The position numbers were made by a program, and so were the translations under genes. Shown here piece by piece: positions 8,082 through 17,340 of a stretch of DNA of 64,000 bases. This DNA is from Oligosphaera ethanolica (GTDB lineage: Bacteria; Verrucomicrobiota; Lentisphaeria; Oligosphaerales; Oligosphaeraceae): NCBI RefSeq assembly GCF_030814695.1, contig NZ_JAUSVL010000001.1, positions 1,772,227 through 1,836,226 of the forward strand. Reading direction: 5' to 3'. The notes beneath the pieces were generated by a model, which did not search any database, was not told where the DNA came from, and saw only the letters and a list, made by a program, of their open reading frames with translations. Numbering within the stretch: position 1 is the stretch's first letter; each line of letters starts with the position of its first letter.

Positions 8082-9683
8082 ATGAACGAGAAAAATATCA
8101 CCAAACACATTGACTGGTTTTGCTATCACGTTGTTTCAGAAAAATTACTCAGTGCCGAAGACTGCATAGCCGTCCTGGAGGCGATAGAAGGGGAAAACCT
8201 GACGCCGACCGTCGACCTCATTATCCAAGTCGCCCACGACAATGAGCTCTGCGCGAACATCGACCGGCTCAACGAACTCAAAGACATGAGCAAGCAGGAA
8301 GCCGACGTTTTTGGGTTCCCCAGCCGCAGCATCTTCTCGTCTGCCAGCGCCCCCCTGACGCCAAAGGCCCCGGCCGCGCCAGCCGCTGCCGCACGCCCCG
8401 CTCACGCATCACCAGCCCCCGCCAGTCCCACGGCAATTTCCACTGCCGGGCCGCTGCCCACCGCCAACGCGCCAGCTTGGTTGCAAGGCTGGCCTGACCT
8501 CAATGAAGCCGCTGGCCTGGACTACCCGCAGGCCAAAAATCTCCTCAACGACTTCCTCCACCGGGCGCGCCAAGAAAAATGCAGTGACGTCCACCTTTCG
8601 GCTGGCGCCTACCCCTTCGTCCGTCGCTACAAGGAAGTCATGTACGTTCCCGGGCAGAACATCCTCTCGAAGGAAGCCTCCGAACGCCTGAATTTGGCGC
8701 CTTTGACTGAAGGACAGCGCGAGGAGTTCATTGCCAACCATGACTTGGACTACAGCTACAGCATCACCCTCCAAGATCGCTACCGCACCAATCTGCTCAA
8801 GCAGCGCCTGGGCGTAGCGGGCGCCTACCGCATCATCGATTCGACCGTGCGCTCCATCCGCGACCTCGGGTTCAAGAATCCCGAAATTGTGGAAAAACTG
8901 ACCACGAACAACCAGGGGCTGATTCTGGTCACCGGACCGGCTGGCTGCGGCAAGTCGACCACCCTGGCCGCGTTGGTCGACTACGTCAACCGCAACCGCA
9001 AAGACCACATCATCAGTGTCGAAGATCCCATTGAGATCATCCATCATCCCAAGGGCTGCAACGTCACCCAGCGCGAGCTGAACAGCCACACGCGCTCCTT
9101 CGGCAACGCCCTGCGCGCCGCCCTGCGCGAAGACCCCGACGTCATCGTCATCGGCGAAATGCGCGACCTGGAAACCATCGAGATGGCCATCCACTCCTCT
9201 GAGACCGGCCACTTGGTTATCGGCACTCTCAACACCAGCAGCGCCGCTGACACCATGAACCGCATTCTCGACGTCTTCCCCTACAACCAGCAAGCGCAGA
9301 TCCGCGCGATGGTCGCCGAAAGTCTCAAGGGCGTCATTTGTCAACAGCTCTACACCAACATCAACGGCGACGGCGTGGTCATGGGCGCCGAGATCATGCT
9401 AGGCACCCTGGCCATCTCCAATCTGATTCGCGAAGGCAAGACCTTCCAGATCGACTCGACCCTCCAGACCGGCCGCAACATCGGCATGAGCACCATGGAG
9501 CAAAGTCACGTCGATCTCTTCAAGGCCGGCGTGCGCAGCTACGACCAGACCATCCCCTTCGTCCGCAATCAGGAGCTTATCCGCGAAATGCAGGTCTTCG
9601 AAGCGCAACGCATGGGCACCAAAAAAGCCGAAGCCACTGCGGCGGCCGCCGCTGCCGGCGGCAATCAGAAACGGAAGTGGTTC
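8082..9683 (+). CDS. PilT/PilU-like type IV pilus ATPase with N-terminal extension
   Basis: A secretion-type hexameric ATPase of the PilT/GspE superfamily; PilT members drive pilus retraction. It has ~534 residues. Residues 1-85 form a helical region, and ~90-130 an Ala/Pro-rich linker. From ~150 comes the PilT fold with Walker A (GPAGCGKSTT, about residue 285), the Asp box (HIISVEDPIE), Walker B (DPDVIVIGEMRD, about 350) and the His box (ETGHLVIGTLNTSSA). The tail is Ala-rich and basic. The ATG at 8082 is used (GAGG 6 bases upstream), not the TTG one codon earlier. The pilT gene follows after about 96 bp, as with pilT-pilU pairs. The N-terminal extension is longer than in PilU and its role is unknown. 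Its stop codon is at 9684-9686. Confidence 0.85.
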
Positions 9684-9779
9684 TAACCAGCGGCGTTCCC
9701 GCGGCGGCACGCCATCGTCCCCTTGCACCCCACAAACAGCACAACCCGCGATTCAGCTTAACGATAGAAGGACATGCTC

Positions 9780-10862
9780 ATGGCCAAAATTGATGACTTC
9801 CTGCGTGATATGGTCGGCAAAGGCGGCTCGGACCTGCACCTCTGCTCCACTCTGCCACCAAAAACCCGTATCCACGGCGAACTCACGCCACTGGATTTCC
9901 CAGCCATCAGCCCCGAGGAAATGGAGGACATTCTCCACGAAATCGCCACCGATGCCAAATGGGACTGGTACAAGGAAAACCTCGACCAGGACTTCGCCTA
10001 CGAGATTCCCGGCCTGGCTCGTTTCCGCGTCAACTACCTCTTCAATCACTTCGGCCCGGGCGCCATTCTGCGTATCATTCCGACTCGCATCAAGACCATT
10101 GAGGAACTGCATCTGCCGCCGGTCCTCCACGAAGTCTGTCAGTACACGCGCGGTCTCGTGCTGGTGACTGGCCCGACCGGCAGCGGCAAATCCACGACCC
10201 TGGCCGCCATGATCGACTACATCAACAATACCCAGGCCAGGCACATTATCACCATTGAAGACCCGATCGAATTCGTCCACCCAAACAAAAAATCCATCAT
10301 CGTCCAGCGCGAAGTCGGCGCCGACACCACGGCCTTCAGCGTCGCTCTGCGCGGCGCCATGCGCGCCGACCCGGACATCATCCTCGTCGGCGAAATGCGC
10401 GACCTGGAGACGATCAACTTGGCTTTGACCTGCGCGTCCATGGGCATGCTCGTCTTCGGCACCCTCCACACCAACAACGCGCCCAAGACCGTCGACCGCA
10501 TTATCGACACCTTCCCCGCCGAGCAGCAGCCGCAAATCCGTGCCATGCTCTCCCAGTCGCTCGCATCGGTTGTTTCACAGCTACTCTGCCGGACTGCCGA
10601 TGGCAAGGGCCGTGTCGCCGTCCACGAAATCCTCCTCCGCCACGAAGCGCTGCCGGCGACCATCCGCGAGGGCGCCATCGCCAATATCCGCAGTATCATC
10701 GAGCAGTCCAGCGGCCGCGGCATGAAAACCATGGACAGCGAACTCATGTCCCTGCTCAAGGAAGGGCGCATCTCCGGCATGGAGGCCTACATGAAAGCCA
10801 CCAACAAGTCCGATTTCGAATCCAAACTCAGTGCCGAAGACCTCAAATTCCTCAAGTCCTAA
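9780..10862 (+). CDS. pilT: Twitching motility/pilus retraction ATPase PilT
   Basis: PilT depolymerises type IV pili at the inner membrane base, using ATP. The 360-residue protein has the normal PilT length. GSDLHLCSTLPPKTRIHG near residue 15 is the PAS-like N-domain opening. Walker A GPTGSGKSTTLA is at about residue 130, the Asp box is HIITIEDPIEFVH, Walker B DPDIILVGEMRD is at about 197, and the His box is MLVFGTLHTNNA. The C-terminal part has the AIRE-like segment PATIREGAIANIRS. Two ATGs are available; AAGGA sits 1 base from the first (9774) and 7 from the second (9780), so the second is used. It follows the PilT/PilU-like gene in the same orientation. The pseudopilin genes near 59 kb may feed the same machine. 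Confidence 0.9.
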   Translation: MAKIDDFLRDMVGKGGSDLHLCSTLPPKTRIHGELTPLDFPAISPEEMEDILHEIATDAKWDWYKENLDQDFAYEIPGLARFRVNYLFNHFGPGAILRIIPTRIKTIEELHLPPVLHEVCQYTRGLVLVTGPTGSGKSTTLAAMIDYINNTQARHIITIEDPIEFVHPNKKSIIVQREVGADTTAFSVALRGAMRADPDIILVGEMRDLETINLALTCASMGMLVFGTLHTNNAPKTVDRIIDTFPAEQQPQIRAMLSQSLASVVSQLLCRTADGKGRVAVHEILLRHEALPATIREGAIANIRSIIEQSSGRGMKTMDSELMSLLKEGRISGMEAYMKATNKSDFESKLSAEDLKFLKS

Positions 10863-10870
10863 AATTACCC

Positions 10871-10917
10871 CAACGCCCCCGCCCCGGATGCTGCCTGCGC
10901 TGGGGCGCACTTTTTAC
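10871..10917 (+). terminator. Possible terminator after pilT
   Basis: An imperfect GCCCC...GGGGC hairpin is followed by GCACTTTTTACC. The T-run is good but the stem is short with a long loop, so assignment is tentative. Confidence 0.35.
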
Positions 10918-11024
10918 CCTCTCACCCGACGGACAGCCCCACCCACGCGCACAGGCTACGACTGCGTTCTCGTAGCGACCATCAACCCAGCCCACCACCA
11001 CCGCTATAGACGGAGCACTTGATC

Positions 11025-11870
11025 ATGTCACAGGCTCTGAGCATCGGCACTCTCTTGCGACTGCCGGACATCACCCCGGAACGCCTGCAGTTCCTACGCC
11101 AGGCCGGCCTCGAATGCTGCCAGCTCGCCCGCGTCGGCGAAGACTGGCTGCATGGCCAGCAAGGCGCCGACAACAGCGCCGCGCTCATGCGCCTGCTCGC
11201 GGAACATGCCATCAAAGCCGTGTCGGTGTTCCTGTCCTTCCCCGCTCAGCGCTTCACGGCCGACGGCGGTGGCTTCGGCCTGACCCCACCGCAACCCCGC
11301 GCCGGCCGCATCGCGTCGGCCTGCCGACAGATGCTCTGGGCCCGCCAGCACCACATCGACTTCATCACCTGCCATGTGGGCAAAATGCCCGCACACGGCG
11401 ACAACGACTACCAACAGCTCATTGACGACCTGCGCCAAGTCGCCCGCTTCGCCAACGAAAATGGCCAGCGCTTCCTCTTCGAAACCGGCCCGGAAAGCGC
11501 CCATGAGCTGCAACAGACCTTCAACGACATCGGCATGGACAACGTCGGCGTCAATTTTGACCCGGCAAATCTGCTGATCTACAACCAGGACGACCCAGCC
11601 GATTTCCTCTCTCTGCTTGCCGACCGCGTCGGCGTCGTGCATTGCAAGGATGGCCGTCGCCCCGAGCAGACCGGCCACATGGGCAAGGAAACGCCGCTGG
11701 GCAAGGGTGATACCCGCTTCGCCGAGCTCCTGGCGCAGCTGGTCGGCCATGGCTTCCGCGGCCCGCTGATCATCGAACGCGAACTGCCACTCGGACCAGA
11801 ACAGCAACGCGATGTCGCCGAAGCCATCGCCTGGCTCAAACAACTGCGGCAACTACTGCTTAACGCGTAG
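11025..11870 (+). CDS. Sugar phosphate isomerase/epimerase family protein (xylose isomerase-like TIM barrel)
   Basis: About 281 residues of the AP endonuclease 2/xylose isomerase-like TIM-barrel fold. Visible blocks are the N-terminal RLPDITPERLQFLRQAGLEC, a metal-ligand segment RFLFETGPESAHEL near residue 150, GVNFDPANLLIYNQDDP near residue 178, VVHCKDGRRPE near 205, and the closing GPLIIERELP strand. E, D, H and E at these strand ends are the usual divalent-metal ligands. Members isomerise or epimerise sugars; the substrate cannot be told. GGAG lies 9 bases before the ATG at 11025, so the TTG two codons earlier is rejected. It is separated from pilT by 160 bp and is probably its own unit. 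Confidence 0.8.
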   Translation: MSQALSIGTLLRLPDITPERLQFLRQAGLECCQLARVGEDWLHGQQGADNSAALMRLLAEHAIKAVSVFLSFPAQRFTADGGGFGLTPPQPRAGRIASACRQMLWARQHHIDFITCHVGKMPAHGDNDYQQLIDDLRQVARFANENGQRFLFETGPESAHELQQTFNDIGMDNVGVNFDPANLLIYNQDDPADFLSLLADRVGVVHCKDGRRPEQTGHMGKETPLGKGDTRFAELLAQLVGHGFRGPLIIERELPLGPEQQRDVAEAIAWLKQLRQLLLNA

Positions 11871-12063
11871 CTCCTACTCGGCTCAGTGTGAAACCCGGCG
11901 GTGATCTTTGCGGCAGCAGGGCTTGTCCGGCAACAACCCCACTTCCATTGCGTTGCCCTGCAAGTAGCAGGACAGCTCATGATAGCGCCTCAGGCGGGGC
12001 GGCGTCCAGCGTCATGCTGCTTGATGCATGATGCCGCGCGCATGCGCGGCGGGACCTACCCTT

Positions 12064-13149
12064 TCAGAACCACAGTGTCGCGGGCAACGGCATGTCCATT
12101 TCGGCGACCTGTTTGAGCAACGCGGCCTGTTCTTTGGCGCATTCCGGCGGCATGGCGTGCTGATCCAGAGCGACGCCCATGGCGGCCAGCATCTCGCTCA
12201 TGCTGTCCTGGAGCGACAGCAGTTCGACGTGAACCCGCCTTGGCCGCGCGGGCAGACGCCCGAGGAGCTCCAGCAGCACAGCCGGCAGCCCCTGCCGAAA
12301 TTCCAGCAGCGATGCGCCGGGCATGGCGATTTGCGCGCAAAGCGGGCTGCGGCTTTGATGATCGCTGACGAGGAAGACATAGGTCGCAGGCACGGCGCCG
12401 TTCTCGTCGGCCTGTGCGGGATCGGGCGGCGCCAGCAGCAGTTCGAGGCGCAGTTCCTGCTTGCCGGTGCGCTTGGCGGCGACTGCCGCCAGCGCGTCGC
12501 TGTCCGCAGTCGGCGTTGACCGCGGCAACAGCTCGTCGAGAATCATGGTGACGCGGTCCGTCCGCCAGGCGATGGCGCCCTGTTCATCCTTGGTGGCCAG
12601 CCTCGCCACGTAGTCATCTTCGTGACCCGGCACCACCGCCAGGGACGCCGCTCCGCTCTGGATCTCGCGCACGAGCACCGTCGCCTGGCGCAGAACATGC
12701 GCCAGCAAGCATATGTCACTGATGTTCAGGCGTGAGGGATAATACCCCGGCCTAAGACTGCGAAAAACCGGATAATGGCCGTCAAAGGCCTCCGGCAGGG
12801 TGATGGCCGCGACAATATCGCGGTCCAGGCTGTCCAGCATACCCTTGGGCACCGCGGCAAAACACAGCCCGGGCACGTCGCAGCATAGGTCGCTGACAAA
12901 AGCCATGTCCGGCGTGTTGCTCAAGGACCACAGTATGTCCAAACCGCGAGCGCCGCTGAAGATGGTCAGTTCGCACTGGTCGCCTTCGCGGCCAGTGATT
13001 TTTGCGAACTGCAGTTCGCCGTCGTCAGGATTCTGCACCGCGAAGACGTCGTCCTCGCCGAGTGTCTTCCACGGCTGCGCCGCGAGGAGCGCAAATGCGG
13101 CGTCGTACAACGCCTGATACAAAAATTGCTCCAACTGCGTGACCGCCAT
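12064..13149 (-). CDS. Unknown cytoplasmic protein, possibly DUF7309/DUF6930-like
   Basis: About 361 residues with no signal or membrane segment. The N-terminal half starts LEQFLYQALYDAAFALLAAQPWKTL, has DDVFAVQNPDDGELQFAKI, then GLDILWSLS and LCCDVPGLCFAAVPK. This order (helix, W-x-x-L, DxDxFxV strand, then hydrophobic strands) resembles the DUF7309/DUF6930 proteins, but I am matching from memory and it may be something else. The C-terminal half has RVHVELLSLQDSMSEMLAAMG. The start ATG at 13149 has AAAGGGA upstream. It is the last gene of the minus-strand run from asnS; coaBC lies 97 bp upstream. The gap downstream (11871-12063) holds only a CCGCGC/GCGCGG palindrome. Confidence 0.5.
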   Translation of the reverse strand: MAVTQLEQFLYQALYDAAFALLAAQPWKTLGEDDVFAVQNPDDGELQFAKITGREGDQCELTIFSGARGLDILWSLSNTPDMAFVSDLCCDVPGLCFAAVPKGMLDSLDRDIVAAITLPEAFDGHYPVFRSLRPGYYPSRLNISDICLLAHVLRQATVLVREIQSGAASLAVVPGHEDDYVARLATKDEQGAIAWRTDRVTMILDELLPRSTPTADSDALAAVAAKRTGKQELRLELLLAPPDPAQADENGAVPATYVFLVSDHQSRSPLCAQIAMPGASLLEFRQGLPAVLLELLGRLPARPRRVHVELLSLQDSMSEMLAAMGVALDQHAMPPECAKEQAALLKQVAEMDMPLPATLWF

Positions 13150-13246
13150 CGGCGTCCCTTTCTCTCTCTACAACGATTAGGTCAACAATAAGTCCGCGGT
13201 AAACCAACATCGCTCCGCAGAGGGCGGTCCGCGACATCGGCGGGCA

Positions 13247-14410
13247 TCAGCGCCCCTGTTGCCAGCGGGCCAGCATCAGATCCAGAATGGCATCGGCGAC
13301 TTCCAGTTTGCTCTGCATCGGCAACTCGATACTGCTGCCATCGCGAAGATGCACCGTCACCCGATTGGTAGCTACCGCAAAACCGCTGCCGGCCTCGGAT
13401 ATGTCATTGGCACAGAGCATGTCACAGCCCTTGCGGTACAACTTTTCGCGCGCATTGGCCTCGACCTCATGCGTCTCAGCCGCAAAACCGACCAAAAAGG
13501 GCCGCGAGGGCAAGGCGCCCACCGCTGCCAGAATGTCCGGTGTACGCTGCAAAAGCAGGCTGAACGTACTTTCCTGGCCCTTTTTGATCTTTTCCCGGGA
13601 GTAGGCCACCGGCGTATAATCGGCCACCGCCGCGCATAGTATGGCGGCGTTATGCTCAGGCAGCCGCGCCGTGACCGCGTCGTACATCTGCTGGGCGCTG
13701 CGCACGGCGCAGCACTCGATGCCCGCATGCGGCGGCACCGGCCAGGTCATCGGCCCGTGAATCAACAGTACTTTCGCGCCGCGTCGCGCCGCCTTCACCG
13801 CCAAGGCCACGCCCATGCGCCCCGTCGAACGGTTGGTCACGTAGCGCGCGGGATCGGCGTCCTCTGCCGTCGGCCCAGCCGTGACCAGCAGACGCATGTC
13901 ACGACAGTCCTGCGGCGTCAGCGCCGTCAGCGCCGCTTCCAGGCACTGCTCCACCGAGGCCACGCAGAGCGCACCCAAAGCGCCGAGCGGCTCGGCCGCC
14001 GCGCTGGGCCGGATTAACGCAAACTGCGGCCCCAGCCGTGCTGCCAGTTCGTCCATAAAAGCCGGCTGCAGGTCCGTCGGCAGCAGTGCCGGTGCGACCA
14101 GCAGGGGCCGTTTCAGCGCCTGACGGCGTTCTTCCCAGCCCTCCCCCGCCAGCAACTCCAGCAGCTGCAGGGACAGGGGCGCGGCCATCACCAGATCGGC
14201 CTCGTGCAGCCGTTCGCTGCTCAATGCCGCAAACGATAACGAGGCATGGCCGGACAGGGCCGAATACGCCAAAGGCGGCATGAAGATATTGGCGGACTCG
14301 CTGCTGGCGACCGTCACCGACAACCCGGCCGCGCGCAAACCGTTAAGCAATGCCGGCACCCGCAACAGCACCGCCGGTCCATCCACCAGAACAATGACTT
14401 TTCCTTGCAT
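13247..14410 (-). CDS. coaBC: CoaBC: phosphopantothenoylcysteine synthetase with degenerate decarboxylase half
   Basis: CoaBC joins cysteine to phosphopantothenate (CoaB) and decarboxylates the product (CoaC) in CoA synthesis. The 387-residue protein has an intact CoaB half from about residue 185: LLVTAGPTAEDADPARYVTN, RSTGRMGVALA, AAVADYTPV with the KIKK lysine, and LVGFAAET. The CoaC half keeps the flavoprotein fold length but lacks the catalytic signatures. The region aligned with the His of the HxELxxWADL block reads SSERLHEADLV. The PAMNxxM substrate clamp reads APALLPTDLQ, and the ACGxxGxGRM cysteine loop reads ALCVASVEQC. GGIAAYK is also replaced, by VDGPAVLLR. GGAG 8 bases upstream fixes the start. 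Decarboxylation may depend on another enzyme. Confidence 0.85.
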   Translation of the reverse strand: MQGKVIVLVDGPAVLLRVPALLNGLRAAGLSVTVASSESANIFMPPLAYSALSGHASLSFAALSSERLHEADLVMAAPLSLQLLELLAGEGWEERRQALKRPLLVAPALLPTDLQPAFMDELAARLGPQFALIRPSAAAEPLGALGALCVASVEQCLEAALTALTPQDCRDMRLLVTAGPTAEDADPARYVTNRSTGRMGVALAVKAARRGAKVLLIHGPMTWPVPPHAGIECCAVRSAQQMYDAVTARLPEHNAAILCAAVADYTPVAYSREKIKKGQESTFSLLLQRTPDILAAVGALPSRPFLVGFAAETHEVEANAREKLYRKGCDMLCANDISEAGSGFAVATNRVTVHLRDGSSIELPMQSKLEVADAILDLMLARWQQGR

Positions 14411-14494
14411 AGTTGGTCTCCGGGAGCAGCCGGACCGCACACCGCAGCGGCCAACATGGCCACTGCCGTCACCGCCGGCGCTGATCCGGCGTCC

Positions 14495-15364
14495 TTACGC
14501 CTGCTCCTCCAAGGACCGCAGATACTGGATGCCCTCGGCTAATTTCAGTTCCGGGGCGATATTGGCGCGGAAATCTTCGATGGTGATAAAGTGGCTGTAT
14601 TGCTGCTTCTGCAACAACTTGATAATCAGCGGGAAATTGAAGAGGCCCTCGGCCATGCTGCAGGCCTCCCACTTCCACTGCGCGGTACCCTTGGCGTCTT
14701 TGTCGCCGGGGAACGGCCGATGCGCCCCAAAATGGCAATGCGCGAGATAATCGCCCAGCAGCGACAGCGCCAACGCCGGCGTCTCAAAGCCGTCCTTCAC
14801 CATGTTCTGCGGGTCGTAAATCACACCCACGGCCGACGACGAGAACTGGCTGAGAATCCGATAGGCCAGCGAGGCACTCGGGTGGATCGTCCCGCCATGC
14901 ATCTCCAGCACCAACTTGACGCCACTGCCTTTGGTCAATTCCAGGCAACGCGCGTAACCGGCAACAGTCTCGCCGTAAATGGACCAGTAGTTCTCGCCGT
15001 CCTTGCCCGTGTAGCCCGCCGCAGCAGCCAGACGAATAAAGGGCGCCCCGGCGGCAACCGCGCCAGCCAGCGCGTGCTTGAACTGCTCTAGGTCAAGACA
15101 GGTCATGTTCGTCGCCAAACCAGCCAACGACAAGCCATGATCCGACAGTATCTGCCGGATCGCTGGGGCCTTCTCCGCAAAATTTTCCGGCGTGACGTCG
15201 TTCACGTGATAGCCCCAGCTGCTCGGTTCGGCCTTGGCGCGCACCTCGTCAGACACCCGCCGGACCCGCAGTTCAACGCCGTCGAAACCAAGCTTTTGCA
15301 GGAGCGCCGCCTGTTGTGCCATGTCCAGGGCGGGCAGACACACTGTGGTCACACTGTACTTCAT
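14495..15364 (-). CDS. Sugar phosphate isomerase/epimerase family protein (TIM barrel)
   Basis: About 289 residues of the xylose isomerase-like TIM-barrel family, a distant relative of the product at 11025. Blocks seen are LLQKLGFDGVELRVRRV at the N-terminus, KLVLEMHGGTIHPSASLAYR near residue 155 (Glu and His as metal ligands), GVIYDPQNMVKDGFETP, LAHCHFGAHRPFP, and the terminal SHFITIEDFRANI strand. AAGGAG 6 bases upstream fixes the ATG at 15364. It sits in the minus-strand run between the SH3/coiled-coil gene and coaBC. The reaction is not deducible; many PVC genomes carry dozens of such enzymes for sugar or inositol catabolism. Confidence 0.8.
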   Translation of the reverse strand: MKYSVTTVCLPALDMAQQAALLQKLGFDGVELRVRRVSDEVRAKAEPSSWGYHVNDVTPENFAEKAPAIRQILSDHGLSLAGLATNMTCLDLEQFKHALAGAVAAGAPFIRLAAAAGYTGKDGENYWSIYGETVAGYARCLELTKGSGVKLVLEMHGGTIHPSASLAYRILSQFSSSAVGVIYDPQNMVKDGFETPALALSLLGDYLAHCHFGAHRPFPGDKDAKGTAQWKWEACSMAEGLFNFPLIIKLLQKQQYSHFITIEDFRANIAPELKLAEGIQYLRSLEEQA

Positions 15365-15441
15365 GATCAACTCCTTGATGATAAAACACTACGCCGGCAT
15401 TGCTCAGCCCGGCACGGTCATTGCTCAGCCTGGCACTGCTG

Positions 15442-17286
15442 TCATTTGGGTTCGGGACGAATGGAACGAACCTCAATCAGTGGGTAGCGCCAGTTTTCGG
15501 GACGGACGTCCATGCCATCCAATTGCACCCGCATATCTTCCCATTCCCGCAGATTGATATACGGCGCTATCAAGTAGGCCACGAGCTCTTTCCGCTCACC
15601 GCGGGGCTCGCACAAGGCATGCGTGGCCTTGCCGGCACTGTTGGGCCGCAGGGGCACCAGCAGACCATTACCGCTGAACTTCGGCGGTAGCTTTTCAGCC
15701 TCGAGGCGCAGCCGTTCTGCCTCAAGCCGTTTGGCGTCGGCGTCGGCGCGGGCCTTCTCTTCGGCCTCGGCGGCCAGGCGTTTGGCATTGGCATCGGCAA
15801 GGGCCTTCTCTTCGGCCTCGGCGGCCAGGCGTTTGGCGTCGGCATCGGCGCGGGCCTTTGCTTCGGCCTCTGCGGTCAGGCGTTTGGCGTCGGCGTCGGC
15901 GCGGGCCTTTGCTTCGGCCTCTGCGGTCTGGCGTTTGGCGTCGGCGTCAGCGCGGGCCTTTGCTTCGGCCTCTGCGGTCTGGCGTTTGGCGTCGGCGTCA
16001 GCGCGGGCCTTTTCCTCGGCCAGGCGTTTGTTTTCGAGTTCTTCGCGTTCCTTCTTGGCCTGTTCAATCTGCACCATGACGGCCTGTTTTTCCTGGGTGA
16101 TGGCCGCTGCCTGCTGTTTCAGCGCATCCAGCAGTTCATTTTCCCGTTGCACCTGTACATCGACCGCTTTTTTCTCCTCCTGGAGTTTTGTCAATCGCGC
16201 CTGTGCTTCGTTCTTTTCTTTTTCCACATCGGCGATGGCCAGCTGCAGTTCGGCATGGCGAGTGCTGCCGTCCTTGATTGCGGATTCGGCGGCGACGACC
16301 TTTGCGCGCAGGGCTTCGGCCTGGGCAGCGGCATCGGTCTGTTCTTTGGCCAAGCGGTCGGCTTCCGCCTTGGCGACGGCAGCCAGGCGGTCGGCTTCGG
16401 CCTTGGCCTTGGCCAACGCGTCGGCATGACGTTTGGCTTCGGCTTCCCAGTTAGCCCGTTCGGCACTAACCGTCTGCGCCTTTTTTTCCGCCTCTTTCTT
16501 CAAGTCTTCCAAGCGGATCTGTTCCAGACGGGCTGAGGTATCGGCTTTCTCGCGGGCCATCAAGGCCGCCTCAAGCTGCTTGGCGGCGTCGGTTTTCATC
16601 GCCTGCATGCGTTCTTCCTCCGCACGCAGAACGGCGATTTCCTTTTCCCGTTCGGCGGTGTGCTGTTTGATCAGCTCGGCTTCGGCCTGCAAGGCCTCCA
16701 GGCGTTCGGCCTCCACCTGCAGACTCGCCTGTTGACGGGCGAGCTCTTCGGTCAGGCGTGGCGCCACCTGCGCCGGCGCCGGCGCCGCGCTCTTGACCAC
16801 CTCGGCCTTGACTGGTGTCGGCGGGTCCTGCAGGGCAATGTAGTCCGCGCTCACCCACGCCGTCGCCTTGTCCGGCACCCGCACCTGCCGCCAGTTGTCT
16901 GCCTCCGCCCCGACTATCGTCAACTTGCTGCCCTTGCCCACCTTGCCGAAGGACGTGAACACCAGACTGGGGCCGGCGTATAGCAGACACGGCTCCGTCA
17001 CGACGTCACCATTGGTGGCGACGCTGTCGGCCGTCACCCAGCAGACAAAGTTGTCATTGAGCTCGACTTCATACCAGCCGTCCTTCATGTTCACGACGGT
17101 GAGGATGTCGTCTTTCCGAAACTGGCCAATGCGCTCATAATGCGTACTGGGACGGGCACGGACATTCACCTGCGTCGCCGTCACCACGCCAGCCTGGGGC
17201 CAGCCTTCAGCAAACACCGACACGGCACCCACGAGCAGCACCAGAGCCAGCGCCAAGGCAAAGACGTCACGCGAAAAATACTTCAT
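15442..17286 (-). CDS. Secreted SH3-domain protein with long Ala-rich coiled coil
   Basis: About 614 residues. A signal peptide is clear (ALALALVLLVGAVSVFAEG). Two bacterial SH3-like domains follow, at about residues 33-92 (VNVRARPSTHYERIGQF, DGWYEVEL) and 93-155 (LLYAGPSLVFTSFGKVGKGS, NWRQVRVP). Residues ~180-525 are a continuous coiled coil rich in Ala, Glu, Lys and Arg. The end of it is a near-exact 17-residue repeat (51 bp), AEAKARADADAKRQTAE, present about five times and decaying. A short C-terminal domain (LREWEDMRVQLDGMDVRPEN) closes the protein. SH3 domains of this type usually bind cell-wall peptides, so an envelope-spanning role is plausible but inferred. It lies 55 bp from the purF-like gene. 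Confidence 0.75.
   Translation of the reverse strand: MKYFSRDVFALALALVLLVGAVSVFAEGWPQAGVVTATQVNVRARPSTHYERIGQFRKDDILTVVNMKDGWYEVELNDNFVCWVTADSVATNGDVVTEPCLLYAGPSLVFTSFGKVGKGSKLTIVGAEADNWRQVRVPDKATAWVSADYIALQDPPTPVKAEVVKSAAPAPAQVAPRLTEELARQQASLQVEAERLEALQAEAELIKQHTAEREKEIAVLRAEEERMQAMKTDAAKQLEAALMAREKADTSARLEQIRLEDLKKEAEKKAQTVSAERANWEAEAKRHADALAKAKAEADRLAAVAKAEADRLAKEQTDAAAQAEALRAKVVAAESAIKDGSTRHAELQLAIADVEKEKNEAQARLTKLQEEKKAVDVQVQRENELLDALKQQAAAITQEKQAVMVQIEQAKKEREELENKRLAEEKARADADAKRQTAEAEAKARADADAKRQTAEAEAKARADADAKRLTAEAEAKARADADAKRLAAEAEEKALADANAKRLAAEAEEKARADADAKRLEAERLRLEAEKLPPKFSGNGLLVPLRPNSAGKATHALCEPRGERKELVAYLIAPYINLREWEDMRVQLDGMDVRPENWRYPLIEVRSIRPEPK
15730..16020 (-). repeat. 51-bp coding tandem repeat in coiled coil
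   Basis: DNA units encoding KRxTAEAEAKARADADA repeat about five times inside the SH3/coiled-coil gene, with a few codon and residue changes. The unit is a multiple of three, so copy-number change keeps the frame and only lengthens the coil. Confidence 0.75.
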
Positions 17287-17340
17287 GGCATGTTTTCCTC
17301 AACTGGTGGCCGATCGGCGCAAGGCCAACGGTCGTGCTAT

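Noticed and set aside
8409..9344. 311-codon antisense frame in the PilT-like gene
   Set aside because: Complete overlap with a well supported ATPase, and no ribosome site or motif.
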